Positions 1 to 9,511 of a DNA stretch of 62,633 bases are shown in pieces (position 1 is the first letter of the stretch; each line of letters opens with the position of its first letter). The notes under the pieces are model-generated. The model had not been told where the DNA came from, made no database searches, and worked only from the letters and a program-made list of their open reading frames with translations. The DNA is from an uncultured Bacteroidota bacterium (lineage in GTDB: Bacteria; Bacteroidota; Bacteroidia; Bacteroidales; F082), in contig CALDOI010000195.1 in NCBI GenBank assembly GCA_937912115.1, forward strand, positions 1 through 62,633, in the 5' to 3' direction. The position numbers were made by a program, and so were the translations under genes.

Positions 1-76
1 TTTCAGCTTTGTATGTTTGGTTTTTACTCCAGTAATCCTGCCATTTTTTTTCTATGCTCTGAAAATCGTAACCCAT
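1..76 (-). CDS. leuS: Leucyl-tRNA synthetase, N-terminal fragment (cut by window edge)
   Basis: Only the first 25 codons lie in the window, read leftward from an ATG at 76. The peptide begins MGYDFQSIEKKWQDYW, the usual opening of bacterial LeuRS in this phylum (FxxIExKWQxYW). LeuRS charges tRNA-Leu in the cytoplasm. It is divergent from ftsX, and the leuS / ftsX / DUF3098 / uppP / truB neighbourhood is common in Bacteroidota, which supports the call. The 227 bases between leuS and ftsX hold no other gene that I can see. Confidence 0.85.
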   Translation of the reverse strand, partial: MGYDFQSIEKKWQDYWSKNQTYKAE

Positions 77-303
77 TGTATATTTGATATTTATTTTTGT
101 CTATTTATTATTTGGTTGTTCTGATTCTTCAAAGGAAATATCCATTAGCGAATATGCTTCCCAACTCATATTATTTTGATCTATAAAAATCAGGGGCAGG
201 TTTACCAGAATACCAATAGTTAAGTGTTTCATTGTTGCTCAAAAATGAGTTTGCGAAATTAATAAAAGTTGCAATTGGATTATTTTTTATTTTAGCCTGA
301 TAT

Positions 304-1188
304 ATGGCCAATTACAACGACAGTTATTATAAGCGTAAAATCAACACATCATACATTACTTCGGTGATAAGTATTACGCTTGTATTGTTTACTCTTGGAT
401 TTTTAGGATTGTTTGTATTACACACTAAAAGCCTATCGAATTATATTAAGGAAAATATTGGTTTCGAAATTATTATGAAAGACAATATTAAGGAAGCCGA
501 TATTGTATATCTGCAAAAGCAATTGGATATTGTAACTGGCATTAAATCAACAGAATATATAACAAAAGAAGAGGCTACAAGAAGACTAAATAATGTTCTG
601 GGAGAGGATTTCACAGGTTTTATTGATGACGAGAATAATCCATTATTACCATCCATTGATGTTAGGTTTAATGCAGATTGGGCAAACAATGATAGTATAC
701 AGAAAATGGAAAAATATGTGCTGGCTAATGAATCTGTTAAGGAGGTCTTCTATCAAAAATCGGTAGTTCATCTAATTAACAGTAACCTAAGGAAAATTAG
801 TTTAATCCTTTTCAGCTTTTCTTTATTGCTTCTATTCATTGCGGTTGCATTAATTAATAATACAATAAGGCTGTCAATATATTCCAGAAGGTTTACAATT
901 AGAACTATGCAGCTTGTTGGGGCAACCGAAATGTTTATAATAAAACCTTTTATTGCCATTGGATTTGTACAGGGATTAGTTAGCGCATTTATCGCCATGG
1001 CACTATTACATGGTATATTAATTGCTGCTCAACAAAGCATACCTGAATTAATGCTCCTTTCAAGTAGAGAAATGTTAATTTATCTTAATGTTTTTATACT
1101 TGTTTCAGGATTACTGATTACCGGATTATCAACATTATTTGCGGTTGAAAAGTATTTGCGAATGAAAACTGATGCTATGTACGGGTAG
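304..1188 (+). CDS. ftsX: Cell division protein FtsX (ABC-type permease)
   Basis: 294 residues, the usual size for FtsX. It has one N-terminal membrane helix (about 20-42), an extracytoplasmic domain (about 45-155), then three more helices (about 160-185, 208-235 and 256-280), the classic FtsX topology. The cytoplasmic stretch RRFTIRTMQLVGAT between helices 2 and 3 matches the family's IRTMQLVGA loop. FtsX partners with the ATPase FtsE at the divisome and is known to control cell-wall hydrolases from the inner membrane. ftsE is not in this window, as is usual in Bacteroidota where the two are unlinked. It is followed by DUF3098, uppP and truB on the same strand. Confidence 0.9.
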   Translation: MANYNDSYYKRKINTSYITSVISITLVLFTLGFLGLFVLHTKSLSNYIKENIGFEIIMKDNIKEADIVYLQKQLDIVTGIKSTEYITKEEATRRLNNVLGEDFTGFIDDENNPLLPSIDVRFNADWANNDSIQKMEKYVLANESVKEVFYQKSVVHLINSNLRKISLILFSFSLLLLFIAVALINNTIRLSIYSRRFTIRTMQLVGATEMFIIKPFIAIGFVQGLVSAFIAMALLHGILIAAQQSIPELMLLSSREMLIYLNVFILVSGLLITGLSTLFAVEKYLRMKTDAMYG

Positions 1189-1328
1189 TGCCAAATAGCT
1201 AACAATAAGAGACTAATGATTGTTTTAGTATATTAGATCAATTCATTTTATGGTTTACATTTATCCTTTTGCGAAAAAAAATGAAACTCTCCCTGTAATC
1301 AAAAAATAATCTTGTAGGTTAAATCAAA

Positions 1329-1358
1329 TTGAACCAAAGTGTTATTATTGTATTTTTG
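1329..1358 (+). promoter_or_regulatory. Bacteroidota-type promoter for the DUF3098-uppP-truB genes
   Basis: A TTG at 1329-1331 is followed after 19 bases by TATTTTTG at 1351-1358, an exact fit to the TTG-N19-TAnnTTTG (-33/-7) consensus of Bacteroidota sigma-A. It lies about 15 bases before the ATG at 1374, so the leader would be very short. It also argues against starting the gene at the TTG at 1329. Confidence 0.5.
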
Positions 1359-1373
1359 AAAAAAATTAAAATT

Positions 1374-1640
1374 ATGTCAGTGAAAGTTCAAAATCAAAAA
1401 ACCGAAGAAAAAGAACTGGGCTTTGCTTTTAACAAAACCAATTATACAATCTTAATTGTTGGTCTAATAGTAATAATATTGGGTTTCTTGTTAATGATTG
1501 GAGGTGGCTCTGATGATCCTGAAGTTTTTAGCGAAGCACTATTTGGATTTAGAAGGTTAACCCTTGCTCCAATTCTAATTTTAGCAGGTTATATTATTGA
1601 AATATTTGCAATAATGCATCGCCCAAAACAAACCAATTAA
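1374..1640 (+). CDS. DUF3098 family small membrane protein
   Basis: 88 residues starting MSVKVQNQKTEEKELGF. An upstream in-frame TTG at 1329 was rejected because it sits inside a good promoter match. The protein has a charged cytoplasmic N-terminus and two membrane helices (about 25-45 and 63-80) separated by a short loop with GGGSDDPEVFSEALFGFRR. The pattern FNKTNYxxLxxGxxxIxLGFxLMxGGGSDDP followed by FxxRRxxxAPxxxxxGY is diagnostic of DUF3098, a Bacteroidota family of unknown function regularly placed between ftsX and uppP. It sits 9 bases before uppP. A link to envelope growth is suggested only by the neighbours. Confidence 0.85.
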   Translation: MSVKVQNQKTEEKELGFAFNKTNYTILIVGLIVIILGFLLMIGGGSDDPEVFSEALFGFRRLTLAPILILAGYIIEIFAIMHRPKQTN

Positions 1641-1649
1641 AAAATAAGT

Positions 1650-2429
1650 ATGAGTTGGTTTGAAGCACTTGTACTAGCCATTGTAGAAGGTATAACGGAA
1701 TTTTTACCGGTTTCCTCAACTGGACACATGATATTAGCTGAGGGAATTATGGGCATGAAAAGCAATGATTTTATTCAGGCATTTATTATAAATATTCAAT
1801 TTGGAGCAATATTATCTGTAGTTGTACTTTATTGGAAAAGGTTTTTTCAAACAATTAAGTTTTATTATAAACTATTTATTGCCTTTTTGCCGGCAGCGGT
1901 TTTTGGGTTGTTATTAAGCGATTATATTGATATGCTACTTGAAAGCGTTTATGTAGTTGCTGTTATGCTAATTTTAGGAGGGGTGGTTTTGTTATTTATT
2001 GACAAGTGGTTTAATAAGGTAAGTGAAAATCAGGAGATAACATATTCAAAAGCTTTTAAAATTGGATTTTTTCAGGTGATTGCCATGATTCCCGGTGTAT
2101 CTCGTTCGGCTGCAACAATAATTGGTGGCATGACTCAAAAACTCGACAGAAAAACCGCGGCAGAATTTTCCTTTTTTCTAGCTGTTCCAACCATGTTAGC
2201 TGCCTCCGGATACAAACTATTAATGAATCATAGTGCTATAACTATGGATAACATCGACATACTAATTTTTGGTAATGTAATTGCATTTATTGTTGCAATG
2301 ATTGCCATTAAGTCGTTTATAAGCTATTTAACTAAACATGGATTTAAGATGTTTGGCTGGTATCGAATAATTGTAGGTGTAACAATATTGTTATTATATT
2401 TTCTTGGTGTTGACTTAACAATTTCCTAA
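1650..2429 (+). CDS. uppP: Undecaprenyl-diphosphatase UppP/BacA
   Basis: 259-residue polytopic membrane protein. Signature 1 ([14 protein letters not shown]) is at residues 13-26 and signature 2 ([13 protein letters not shown]) starts at residue 148. Both hold the catalytic Glu, Ser and Arg residues of the BacA fold. The enzyme dephosphorylates undecaprenyl diphosphate at the outer face of the inner membrane, recycling the lipid carrier for peptidoglycan and other surface glycans. Loss or gain of this activity changes bacitracin sensitivity. The stop codon overlaps the truB start (TAATG), so the two are translationally coupled. Confidence 0.95.
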   Translation: MSWFEALVLAIVEGITEFLPVSSTGHMILAEGIMGMKSNDFIQAFIINIQFGAILSVVVLYWKRFFQTIKFYYKLFIAFLPAAVFGLLLSDYIDMLLESVYVVAVMLILGGVVLLFIDKWFNKVSENQEITYSKAFKIGFFQVIAMIPGVSRSAATIIGGMTQKLDRKTAAEFSFFLAVPTMLAASGYKLLMNHSAITMDNIDILIFGNVIAFIVAMIAIKSFISYLTKHGFKMFGWYRIIVGVTILLLYFLGVDLTIS

Positions 2430-3130
2430 TGGCATTTAACTTTCTAGAAGGAGAGGTGCTATTAATTGATAAGCCCCTAGGTTGGACATCTTTCGATGTT
2501 GTAAATTCATTGCGTTATACCATAAAGCGAGCATTGAATGTAAAGAAAATTAAAGTTGGACATGCCGGCACTTTGGATCCTCTGGCAACAGGACTGCTAA
2601 TAATTTGTACCGGAAAATTTACTAAGCAAATTGATTCTTTTCAGGGTCTCGACAAGGTATATATTGGAAGCTTGTACCTTGGAGCAACAACGCCATCCTT
2701 TGATAGGGAAACCGAGGTTCATCAAACATTCGATATAAGTAATATTAGAAATGATGACCTTATTTCAACAGCGAAGCGATTTGAAGGAGAAATAGATCAA
2801 ACCCCGCCTGTATTTTCAGCAGTAAAAATTGATGGTAAGCGTGCTTTTGAATATGCACGCAAAGATAATGAAGTAAAGATTAAATCCCGAAAAGTTACAA
2901 TACATGAATTTAAGTTGTTAAACTTGGTTCTTCCTGAATTGGCCTTTATGGTTAGCTGCACCAAAGGCACATATATTAGGTCATTGGTTAGTGACTTCGG
3001 TAAAGCCTTAAATAACGGGGCTTATATGAGTGGTCTAAGAAGAACTTCCATAGGAAACTATTCAGTATCTGATGCATATTCAATTGAAGAACTGAAAGCG
3101 GAAATTCAATCTCAGTATAATCATGAATAA
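2429..3130 (+). CDS. truB: tRNA pseudouridine(55) synthase TruB
   Basis: 233 residues. The catalytic motif GHAGTLDPLATG has its nucleophilic aspartate at D50. The N-terminal LLIDKPLGWTSFDVV and the later KGTYIRSLVSDFGKAL are further TruB landmarks. It isomerises U55 in the T-loop of tRNAs. It starts within the uppP stop codon. The C-terminus is short, without the PUA extension of E. coli TruB, as is normal for Bacteroidota. Confidence 0.95.
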   Translation: MAFNFLEGEVLLIDKPLGWTSFDVVNSLRYTIKRALNVKKIKVGHAGTLDPLATGLLIICTGKFTKQIDSFQGLDKVYIGSLYLGATTPSFDRETEVHQTFDISNIRNDDLISTAKRFEGEIDQTPPVFSAVKIDGKRAFEYARKDNEVKIKSRKVTIHEFKLLNLVLPELAFMVSCTKGTYIRSLVSDFGKALNNGAYMSGLRRTSIGNYSVSDAYSIEELKAEIQSQYNHE

Positions 3131-3325
3131 AGAATTTTGCAGCTAATAGATAATAATTATGCTCTATTCAATAACATCAAAAAAGCAATAATATATTATT
3201 AAAATCTAGTTTTTATCATCATTTTTTGGCACTAAAAAACCTTTAATATTATTCAAAACGGGTTACTATTGGCAATAATTTGAGTTATTTGCAGTTTATA
3301 GTTAAACAAAAAACACTCCTTACTA

Positions 3326-5665
3326 ATGCGAAAATACAAGTTTACCTTTATACTATTTTTAATTGCAATCATTTTACCAGCTATCAGCATATCGCAAGGT
3401 TCTGCAATCGGTAGCTGGAGAACACATCTGCCATATAGCCAACTTGTAGATGTTGTTGTAGTTGATGATATGGTTTATGCTGCCACTGCACTAAGTATAT
3501 TTACTTATAACAAGCTTGATAATCGTGTTGATAGGTTTGACAAGGTTAGAGGACTAAATGATATTGGCATTAACAAAATAGGATATAATAGTATTACCGA
3601 AGAAATCCTTGTCGCATATTCCAATACTAATTTGGACATAATAACCAAAGAAGGTACTATAATCAATCTGCCCGAAATAAAAGACAAAGAAATACTTGGG
3701 AACAAGACCATTAACAACATAACCTTTAGAGATCAACTAGCCTATCTATCCTGCGGATTTGGAATTGTAGTACTGGATATGGATAGGAAGGAAATATTTG
3801 ACACTTACTATATTGGACCAAATGGCGATGCTATTAATGTATATTCTATTACCTATAACGATACCTGTTTGATGGCAGGAACCGAATCGGGTATTTACTT
3901 TGCTGATATTAATGGATTAAACCTTGCCGATTTTCATCAATGGAATAAAGATCAAAAACTTATTTATCCTGATTTGCCTTATAATCATGTTGTTAGTTTT
4001 AACAATAAAATTTATTCAAATTACTTCAGCGATAATTTCCAACAGGATACAATGTTCGTTTATGATGGAAATACTTGGGAATATTTTGAAAGAGAAAACA
4101 ATCAACAGCATCGCCAGATGAATGTTGTTGGTGATAATATGTTGATAGTAAACCCATCAGATGTTCAGCTTTTTAATAGGGAGATGGTGTTACAATACAG
4201 CATATTTAAACCATCTGATAGTTATATTTCTCCATTGTCGGCAGATATGGATGATGAGTTTATATGGATTGGGGATAAATCGAAAGGACTAATTAAAATC
4301 TGGAATATGGGCTGGAACGGTGAATTTATTAAACCCAATGGCCCTGGTACAAATAGTGTATTTGAACTTGATGCAGGCGGTAACAATGTTTGGGTTGCTT
4401 CTGGAGGAAGGCAGTCAAACTGGTCGAAACTTTATATGAAGGATGGTGTTTTTTCATTTATTGATGAAAGCTGGCATACTCATAACCAGGTGACAATACC
4501 AGCTTTTGATACCATAAGTGATTTTGTATGTGCAAAAGTTGATCCCACTAATTCTGGTAATGCATATATTGGAACCTGGCAGGGGGGCATTATTAAATTT
4601 GTTAATAATGAGATTTCAACAATATATAATCAATTTAATAGCACTCTTAAACCATGGGTAGCTAGCCCATCCCTGGTGAATATAAGCGGAATTGACTTTG
4701 ACAGTCAGAATAATATGTGGGCTGCTAATTCAGGTGCTCCTAATTTATTATCGGTGATGAAAACTGATGGAGAATGGAAGTCGTTTAATTTTGGGGGCTC
4801 CCTTAGTGGAAAAGATATTGGAGAGTTAATGATTGATAATTATGATCAGAAGTGGATAATTAAGCGAAGCGATGGTTTAGTAATAGTGTTTACAAATAGT
4901 AATACGATTGATGATGTTGGTGATGATAAAGTTAAAGTGCTTTATTCAGCATCAGGACAAGGAAATATTCCAGGTAATAAGGTGTATTCATTTGCTACGG
5001 ATAGGGATGGGGAAGTTTGGGTTGGTACAGACAAAGGGATATGTGTGTTTTATTCACCTGAAAGCATATTTGTTACGGGGGCAAATTTTGATTCTCAACA
5101 AATACTAGTTCCAAGAAATGATGGCTCTGGCTTAGCTGATTATTTATTGGAGACAGAGCTTGTAACAGCTATTGCTGTTGATGGAGCTAACAAAAAATGG
5201 ATTGGCACCGAACGTGCCGGATTATTTTTATTCTCACCCGACGGGTTAGAACAAATTGAGCATTTTACTGCCGAAAATAGCCCACTACTTTCGAACAATA
5301 TAACTAGTTTATCAATCACCGTTGATGGGGAAGTATTTATCGGGACAGCAAATGGTATAATTTCATATAAAGGTACAGCCACACCTCCTCAACCTGCAGG
5401 CACAAAAGTATATGCCTATCCAAATCCAGTAAGAGAGAATTTTACAGGACTGATTGCCATAAAAGGCTTAGAAAACGATTCATTTATAAAAATAACCGAT
5501 AGCTATGGCAACCTGGTTTATCAAACAAAGTCAGAAGGCGGTCAGGCAATATGGGATAGAAATAATTTTAACGGAGAAAAGGTAGCAACGGGTATATATA
5601 TGGTTTTTGCTGTAACTACAGATAAATCAGAAAAGGTGGTAACAAAAATTCTGGTTGTAAAGTAA
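3326..5665 (+). CDS. porZ: PorZ-like beta-propeller protein with T9SS sorting domain
   Basis: 779 residues with an N-terminal signal peptide (MRKYKFTFILFLIAIILPAISISQ). The first domain opens GSWRTHLPYSQLVDVVVVDDMVYAAT, matching the PorZ N-terminal propeller. Many two-component-regulator-type propeller blades follow (IWIGDKSKGL, VWVGTDKGICVF, KWIGTERAGLFLF, VFIGTANGI). The last about 85 residues form a T9SS type A sorting domain (AYPNPVRENF ... GIYMVFAVTTDKSEKVVTKILVVK). PorZ is a surface component of the T9SS attachment complex that delivers anionic LPS to the sortase PorU in Porphyromonas. Assignment to PorZ rather than another propeller protein rests on the N-terminus and length. It has its own upstream region of about 195 bases. 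Confidence 0.75.
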   Translation: MRKYKFTFILFLIAIILPAISISQGSAIGSWRTHLPYSQLVDVVVVDDMVYAATALSIFTYNKLDNRVDRFDKVRGLNDIGINKIGYNSITEEILVAYSNTNLDIITKEGTIINLPEIKDKEILGNKTINNITFRDQLAYLSCGFGIVVLDMDRKEIFDTYYIGPNGDAINVYSITYNDTCLMAGTESGIYFADINGLNLADFHQWNKDQKLIYPDLPYNHVVSFNNKIYSNYFSDNFQQDTMFVYDGNTWEYFERENNQQHRQMNVVGDNMLIVNPSDVQLFNREMVLQYSIFKPSDSYISPLSADMDDEFIWIGDKSKGLIKIWNMGWNGEFIKPNGPGTNSVFELDAGGNNVWVASGGRQSNWSKLYMKDGVFSFIDESWHTHNQVTIPAFDTISDFVCAKVDPTNSGNAYIGTWQGGIIKFVNNEISTIYNQFNSTLKPWVASPSLVNISGIDFDSQNNMWAANSGAPNLLSVMKTDGEWKSFNFGGSLSGKDIGELMIDNYDQKWIIKRSDGLVIVFTNSNTIDDVGDDKVKVLYSASGQGNIPGNKVYSFATDRDGEVWVGTDKGICVFYSPESIFVTGANFDSQQILVPRNDGSGLADYLLETELVTAIAVDGANKKWIGTERAGLFLFSPDGLEQIEHFTAENSPLLSNNITSLSITVDGEVFIGTANGIISYKGTATPPQPAGTKVYAYPNPVRENFTGLIAIKGLENDSFIKITDSYGNLVYQTKSEGGQAIWDRNNFNGEKVATGIYMVFAVTTDKSEKVVTKILVVK

Positions 5666-5809
5666 TTCAAATCTGAATGGATTTTCTATATTGTAATCCA
5701 TCCCTATAATATCTATATACTATTTGTTAAATAACATATTTTGGTTAATTGGTATTATTAAGATTTTTTTTAAGTAATTTTATCGTACTTATTTTTAAAA
5801 TCTAATACT

Positions 5810-6889
5810 ATGACCACTGGACTTCCCCGTTATGTTAAAATGCATCCCTTATTTTATGCATCTGCTGCTATAATTGTTATTGCAGGATTAAAAATTGGAG
5901 CACCAATAATCAATCCAATTCTAATGGCAGTATTTTTTAGTGTTATTATTTCTCATCCAATAAATTGGCTAAAGAAAAAAGGGGTAAATGGTGTTCTATC
6001 CATAATAATTGTTGTTCTGGGATTGGCAATTGTTCTTTTTGGTATGGGAGGAGCTGTTACACGATCAATAATTAAGTTTTCTCAAAATTTGTCATATTAT
6101 GAAAATGAACTTCATGAAATTACTCGTTCCACAATTAGCACACTTAATGGGTATGGATTTGATATTTCATCAGATAATGTCATGAAAAACTTCAGCGCCA
6201 ATAGTGCGTTTTCGTTTGCAGGTAAATTTATTAGTGGTATAGGAGGTGTTTTGGGGCAACTTACTTTGTTAGTTCTTGTTGCTGCATTTATTCTTGGAGA
6301 AGCAAATAGTTTTCCTATTAAGCTTAAGGTAGTACTTAAAGACCCTGATGTTTCACTCGGCAACATTACACTTATTTCAAAAAATATTCGCCTATATTTG
6401 GGAGTAAAAACCTTAACGGGTCTAATAGGTGGTTCATTGGTTACAATAGTATTGCTTATCATGCACATTGAATATGCGATTATATGGGGAATATTGGTTC
6501 TTCTTATGAGGTATATACCAAATATTGGTTCAATAATTGCTGCTATTCCAATTATGCTTTTTGTTCTTATTCAGGATGGAATAACTGGAGTGCTGTATGT
6601 TGGCATTGCTTACGGAATAATAAATTTTGTGATAGGACAAATAATTGAACCTAAATTTTTAGCAAAAGGAATGAATCTTTCAACCCTGGCAGTATTTTTA
6701 TCATTGGTTTTCTGGGGATGGATACTGGGTGATGTAGGTATGTTGTTAGCGGTACCGATTACTATGGCCATGAAAATTAGCCTTGCATCAAGAGATAACT
6801 CAAGGTGGATGGCAATTATGTTGGGATCGGAAGAAAGTGCCAAAGAAGCACTTAATCAAAAATTCACAAAAAAAGGACAGCCCGAATAA
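5810..6889 (+). CDS. AI-2E (PerM/TqsA) family transporter
   Basis: 359-residue inner-membrane protein with about eight helices: four N-terminal ones, a soluble stretch (about 95-140), then a C-terminal membrane block. The C-terminal pattern RYIPNIGSIIAAIPI ... IEPKFLAKGMNLSTLAVFLSLVFWGWILGDVGMLLAVPIT is typical of the AI-2E/PerM family. Family members have been linked to autoinducer-2 export, Na+/H+ antiport and other roles, so the substrate cannot be named. Its last codons overlap a terminator that serves the convergent TPR gene. Confidence 0.85.
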   Translation: MTTGLPRYVKMHPLFYASAAIIVIAGLKIGAPIINPILMAVFFSVIISHPINWLKKKGVNGVLSIIIVVLGLAIVLFGMGGAVTRSIIKFSQNLSYYENELHEITRSTISTLNGYGFDISSDNVMKNFSANSAFSFAGKFISGIGGVLGQLTLLVLVAAFILGEANSFPIKLKVVLKDPDVSLGNITLISKNIRLYLGVKTLTGLIGGSLVTIVLLIMHIEYAIIWGILVLLMRYIPNIGSIIAAIPIMLFVLIQDGITGVLYVGIAYGIINFVIGQIIEPKFLAKGMNLSTLAVFLSLVFWGWILGDVGMLLAVPITMAMKISLASRDNSRWMAIMLGSEESAKEALNQKFTKKGQPE

Positions 6890-6901
6890 TTCGAGCTGCC
6901 C
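6868..6901 (-). terminator. Intrinsic terminator for the minus-strand TPR gene
   Basis: A 12-bp stem (6875-6886 with 6890-6901) closes a 3-base loop and is followed on the minus strand by seven T (6874-6868). On the minus strand the two non-Watson-Crick positions are G-U wobbles. On the plus strand the same positions would be A-C mismatches and no T-run follows. It therefore works for the gene at 6966-7934, and its T-run lies inside the last codons of the convergent transporter gene. Confidence 0.75.
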
Positions 6902-6965
6902 ATATAAATATTATATTTTGTATTAATATGATGCTATGTGTAAAGCTTACGCTAAGTTCAGGTTA

Positions 6966-7934
6966 TTAATTGCACTTTAGCACTTGTGTCATTTGATATT
7001 TGGCTGCCTCAACATTTGGTCCACCAGTAACGTTTTTGTAAGCAACACAAGCATCTCCTCCTGAACCATTACCTTCGTATGCTTGTCCCAGAGCAAAATA
7101 CATATCTGATTTATCCTTTTCTGTTTCTAAAGAAATAGCCATATTGGCTGCTTCAATTGATTTATCCCAGTTTTTAGTTTTTCCATAAGCCAACGAAAGG
7201 TAATAATATGTTGTTGAATTACCAGGAGCATAATTAAAAGAACTTTCTATTAATTCGATGGCTTTTTTACTTTGATCTTTTTGTATCTCCTTTGCCCCTG
7301 CATTAACTAATGCTTTAGAGGCTGTAGATTTTGTTTTTTTTATAATCTTGGCTGCTTTTTTTTTCGCAGCACCATACTCAATAACTTTATCAGCATTAAC
7401 AATCATATTTGCCATATCATCCTGATTGTTATAAACAAGCACTAAACCATAATATGCATTTACATACGTTGGTAAGAGTTCAATTGCCATCGTATATTCA
7501 GCGAATGCTTCGTCAACTTTATTTTTCTTAAGAAGCGAACCACCTTTAGATGTTCTAACTTTAGCAATAAATGATGTTGAACTTTGTTTTTTAGATTCAT
7601 CACCCAATTGCTCAGACATTGCATATGATTTTTCAAATGAAGCAATTGCAGCATCAAATTTTTTAGCTTTATATTGTTCTTTACCAATCGCATAAACAGT
7701 ATTTAATAATTGCTTTTCAATGCTTCCTTTAAGATCGGCAGCATCGGCACCTACTTTATTTGCTATCTTAAGTGCTGCTTCGTAAGATGTAATGGCAACT
7801 TTATAATTTTTCTCTTTGTAGTACTCATTTCCTTCATTATATTTAGCTCCTGCATCTTCAACAGACTGTGACATAACAGACATTGTTAGCATTACCACGC
7901 TAATCATCAATAGTGTTTTTTTAAATATACTCAT
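6966..7934 (-). CDS. Exported TPR-repeat protein
   Basis: 322 residues with a signal peptide (MSIFKKTLLMISVVMLTMSVMSQ) and tetratricopeptide repeats through most of its length. Visible units include AGAKYNEGNEYYKEKNYKVA, AKKFDAAIASFEKSYAM, KNKVDEAFAEYTMAIELLPTY, ATTYYYLSLAYGKTKNWDKSIEAANMAI and DMYFALGQAYEGNG. Such proteins act as periplasmic or outer-membrane-associated scaffolds. No catalytic motif is visible and I cannot name a partner. A terminator lies about 65 bases past the stop codon and a -7-like element lies upstream. Confidence 0.8.
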   Translation of the reverse strand: MSIFKKTLLMISVVMLTMSVMSQSVEDAGAKYNEGNEYYKEKNYKVAITSYEAALKIANKVGADAADLKGSIEKQLLNTVYAIGKEQYKAKKFDAAIASFEKSYAMSEQLGDESKKQSSTSFIAKVRTSKGGSLLKKNKVDEAFAEYTMAIELLPTYVNAYYGLVLVYNNQDDMANMIVNADKVIEYGAAKKKAAKIIKKTKSTASKALVNAGAKEIQKDQSKKAIELIESSFNYAPGNSTTYYYLSLAYGKTKNWDKSIEAANMAISLETEKDKSDMYFALGQAYEGNGSGGDACVAYKNVTGGPNVEAAKYQMTQVLKCN

Positions 7935-7973
7935 CGTTAAATTTATTAGTTATAATTTTTGCGGCGCAAGATA

Positions 7974-7981
7974 CAAAAATA
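7974..7981 (-). promoter_or_regulatory. Possible -7 element of the TPR gene promoter
   Basis: TATTTTTG reads on the minus strand from 7981 to 7974, an exact TAnnTTTG match 40 bases before the TPR gene start. No clear TTG is found at the expected -33 distance, so support is partial. Confidence 0.3.
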
Positions 7982-8127
7982 TTATAACCCTGTAAATATC
8001 ATTATTATAGTCTGTTAAATCATTTTAATCTGTCAGTGGTATTTCATGATTATGTTGGTGAATATTTATAGTTTTGCACCCTATTAGCAAAATGTTTATT
8101 TTTATCAGTTAATACATTTTTGAGCTC

Positions 8128-9495
8128 ATGAATATTATTATTGCTGGTGATGGGGAAGTTGGGTTTTATCTGGCAGAAGCACTTGTTGGATCAAATCATA
8201 ATATCACAATAGTTGACCCTCATGAAGAGCTTCTCAAGCTGGTTGAAGCACACGCAGACTTATTAACTATTGTTGGTGAGTCGAACTCGGTAGCAGTTCT
8301 TAAAAAGGCAAATGTTGCTAAAGCTGATCTGGTAATCTCAGTACTGCACAGCGAGCCGATTAATATTCTTACAGCAATACTGGCTAAAAAACTGGGAGCC
8401 AAATACACAATTGCACGAGTAAATACCCTTCAAGACATAGCTGAAGAAAATAAAAAAATTTATAATGAGTTGGGTATTGATGTACTACTCTCACCTGAGG
8501 ATATTGCCGGTCATGAAGTTGTAAAATTGCTTCAGCAACCCGGTGCAATTGAAATTTTCGAGCTGTCGGAAGGAAAATTGCTTGTGTTATTAATTAAAAT
8601 AAGCCCCGATGCTGCCGTTGTAAACAAATCACTTAACGATATTGCGGCACAATATAAAAGCCTTGACTTCAGGGCAGTCGCAATACATCGTGGCGATGAA
8701 ACCTTTATACCTAACGGTGACTCCGTGTTTTTATCCAATGATTTCGTTTATGTTATTACAAAACCTGAAGGACAGGATGAACTCCTAAAACTTGGAGGGA
8801 ATCTTGATTTTGAGATTAACAACATTATGGTTGTTGGAGGTGGAAGGGTTGGAAAAGTTATTGCTAAACAACTTGAATTGGAACTAAATATTAAACTCAT
8901 TGAACAAGACCGTGAACGGTCGATTAAACTAACAGATTTATTGAATGAGACCTTAATTATAAATGGTGATGCCCGTGATATTAAGTTATTGGAAGACGAA
9001 GGAATAGAAGGCGTTGATGCGTTTATTGCAGTTACCAATAGCTCAGAAACAAATATCCTAACCTGTCTTCATGCAAAAAAATTCGGCGTTAAGAAAACCA
9101 TTGCCCTTGTTGAAAACCTTGACTATATTGAAATATCACAAAATATTGGGATAGATACTATCATTAATAAAAAGCTAAGTGCTGCAAGTTATATGATAAA
9201 ACACTCAATGAGTGACGAGGTTACCTCACTAAAATGCCTGAGTGGCATAGACTCTGACGTAGCTGAATTTGTTGCAAAAGAAGGATCTCCGGTAACTAAA
9301 AAGACCATCAGAAACCTTAATATGCCCGAGGGTTCACTTATAGGAGGTATAATCAGGGGTAATGAATCATTTATTGCAATAGGTGATTTCCAGATAAATA
9401 AAAACGATAAGGTTGTTGTATTTGCCCTACCCGGAATTTCTAATAAAATTGAAAGAATGTTTCTCAAACCTGGTTTTAGTTCTTTATCCCATTAA
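8128..9495 (+). CDS. trkA: Trk system potassium transporter regulatory subunit TrkA
   Basis: 455 residues made of two tandem RCK units. The first Rossmann fold starts at residue 1 (MNIIIAGDGEVGFYLAEAL) and the second at about residue 232 (IMVVGGGRVGKVIAKQLE). Each is followed by a TrkA-C domain (around 150-225 and 375-450). TrkA binds nucleotide (NAD(H), ATP/ADP) on the cytoplasmic side and gates the TrkH channel. The next gene, 16 bases downstream, is trkH, so the pair forms a complete potassium uptake system in one operon. Confidence 0.93.
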   Translation: MNIIIAGDGEVGFYLAEALVGSNHNITIVDPHEELLKLVEAHADLLTIVGESNSVAVLKKANVAKADLVISVLHSEPINILTAILAKKLGAKYTIARVNTLQDIAEENKKIYNELGIDVLLSPEDIAGHEVVKLLQQPGAIEIFELSEGKLLVLLIKISPDAAVVNKSLNDIAAQYKSLDFRAVAIHRGDETFIPNGDSVFLSNDFVYVITKPEGQDELLKLGGNLDFEINNIMVVGGGRVGKVIAKQLELELNIKLIEQDRERSIKLTDLLNETLIINGDARDIKLLEDEGIEGVDAFIAVTNSSETNILTCLHAKKFGVKKTIALVENLDYIEISQNIGIDTIINKKLSAASYMIKHSMSDEVTSLKCLSGIDSDVAEFVAKEGSPVTKKTIRNLNMPEGSLIGGIIRGNESFIAIGDFQINKNDKVVVFALPGISNKIERMFLKPGFSSLSH

Positions 9496-9511
9496 TTTAT
9501 TATAGCAGGTA

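Noticed and set aside
1329-1373. Extended N-terminus of the DUF3098 protein from the TTG at 1329
   Set aside because: The added residues are AT-encoded and unlike the family, and the segment holds a full promoter match.
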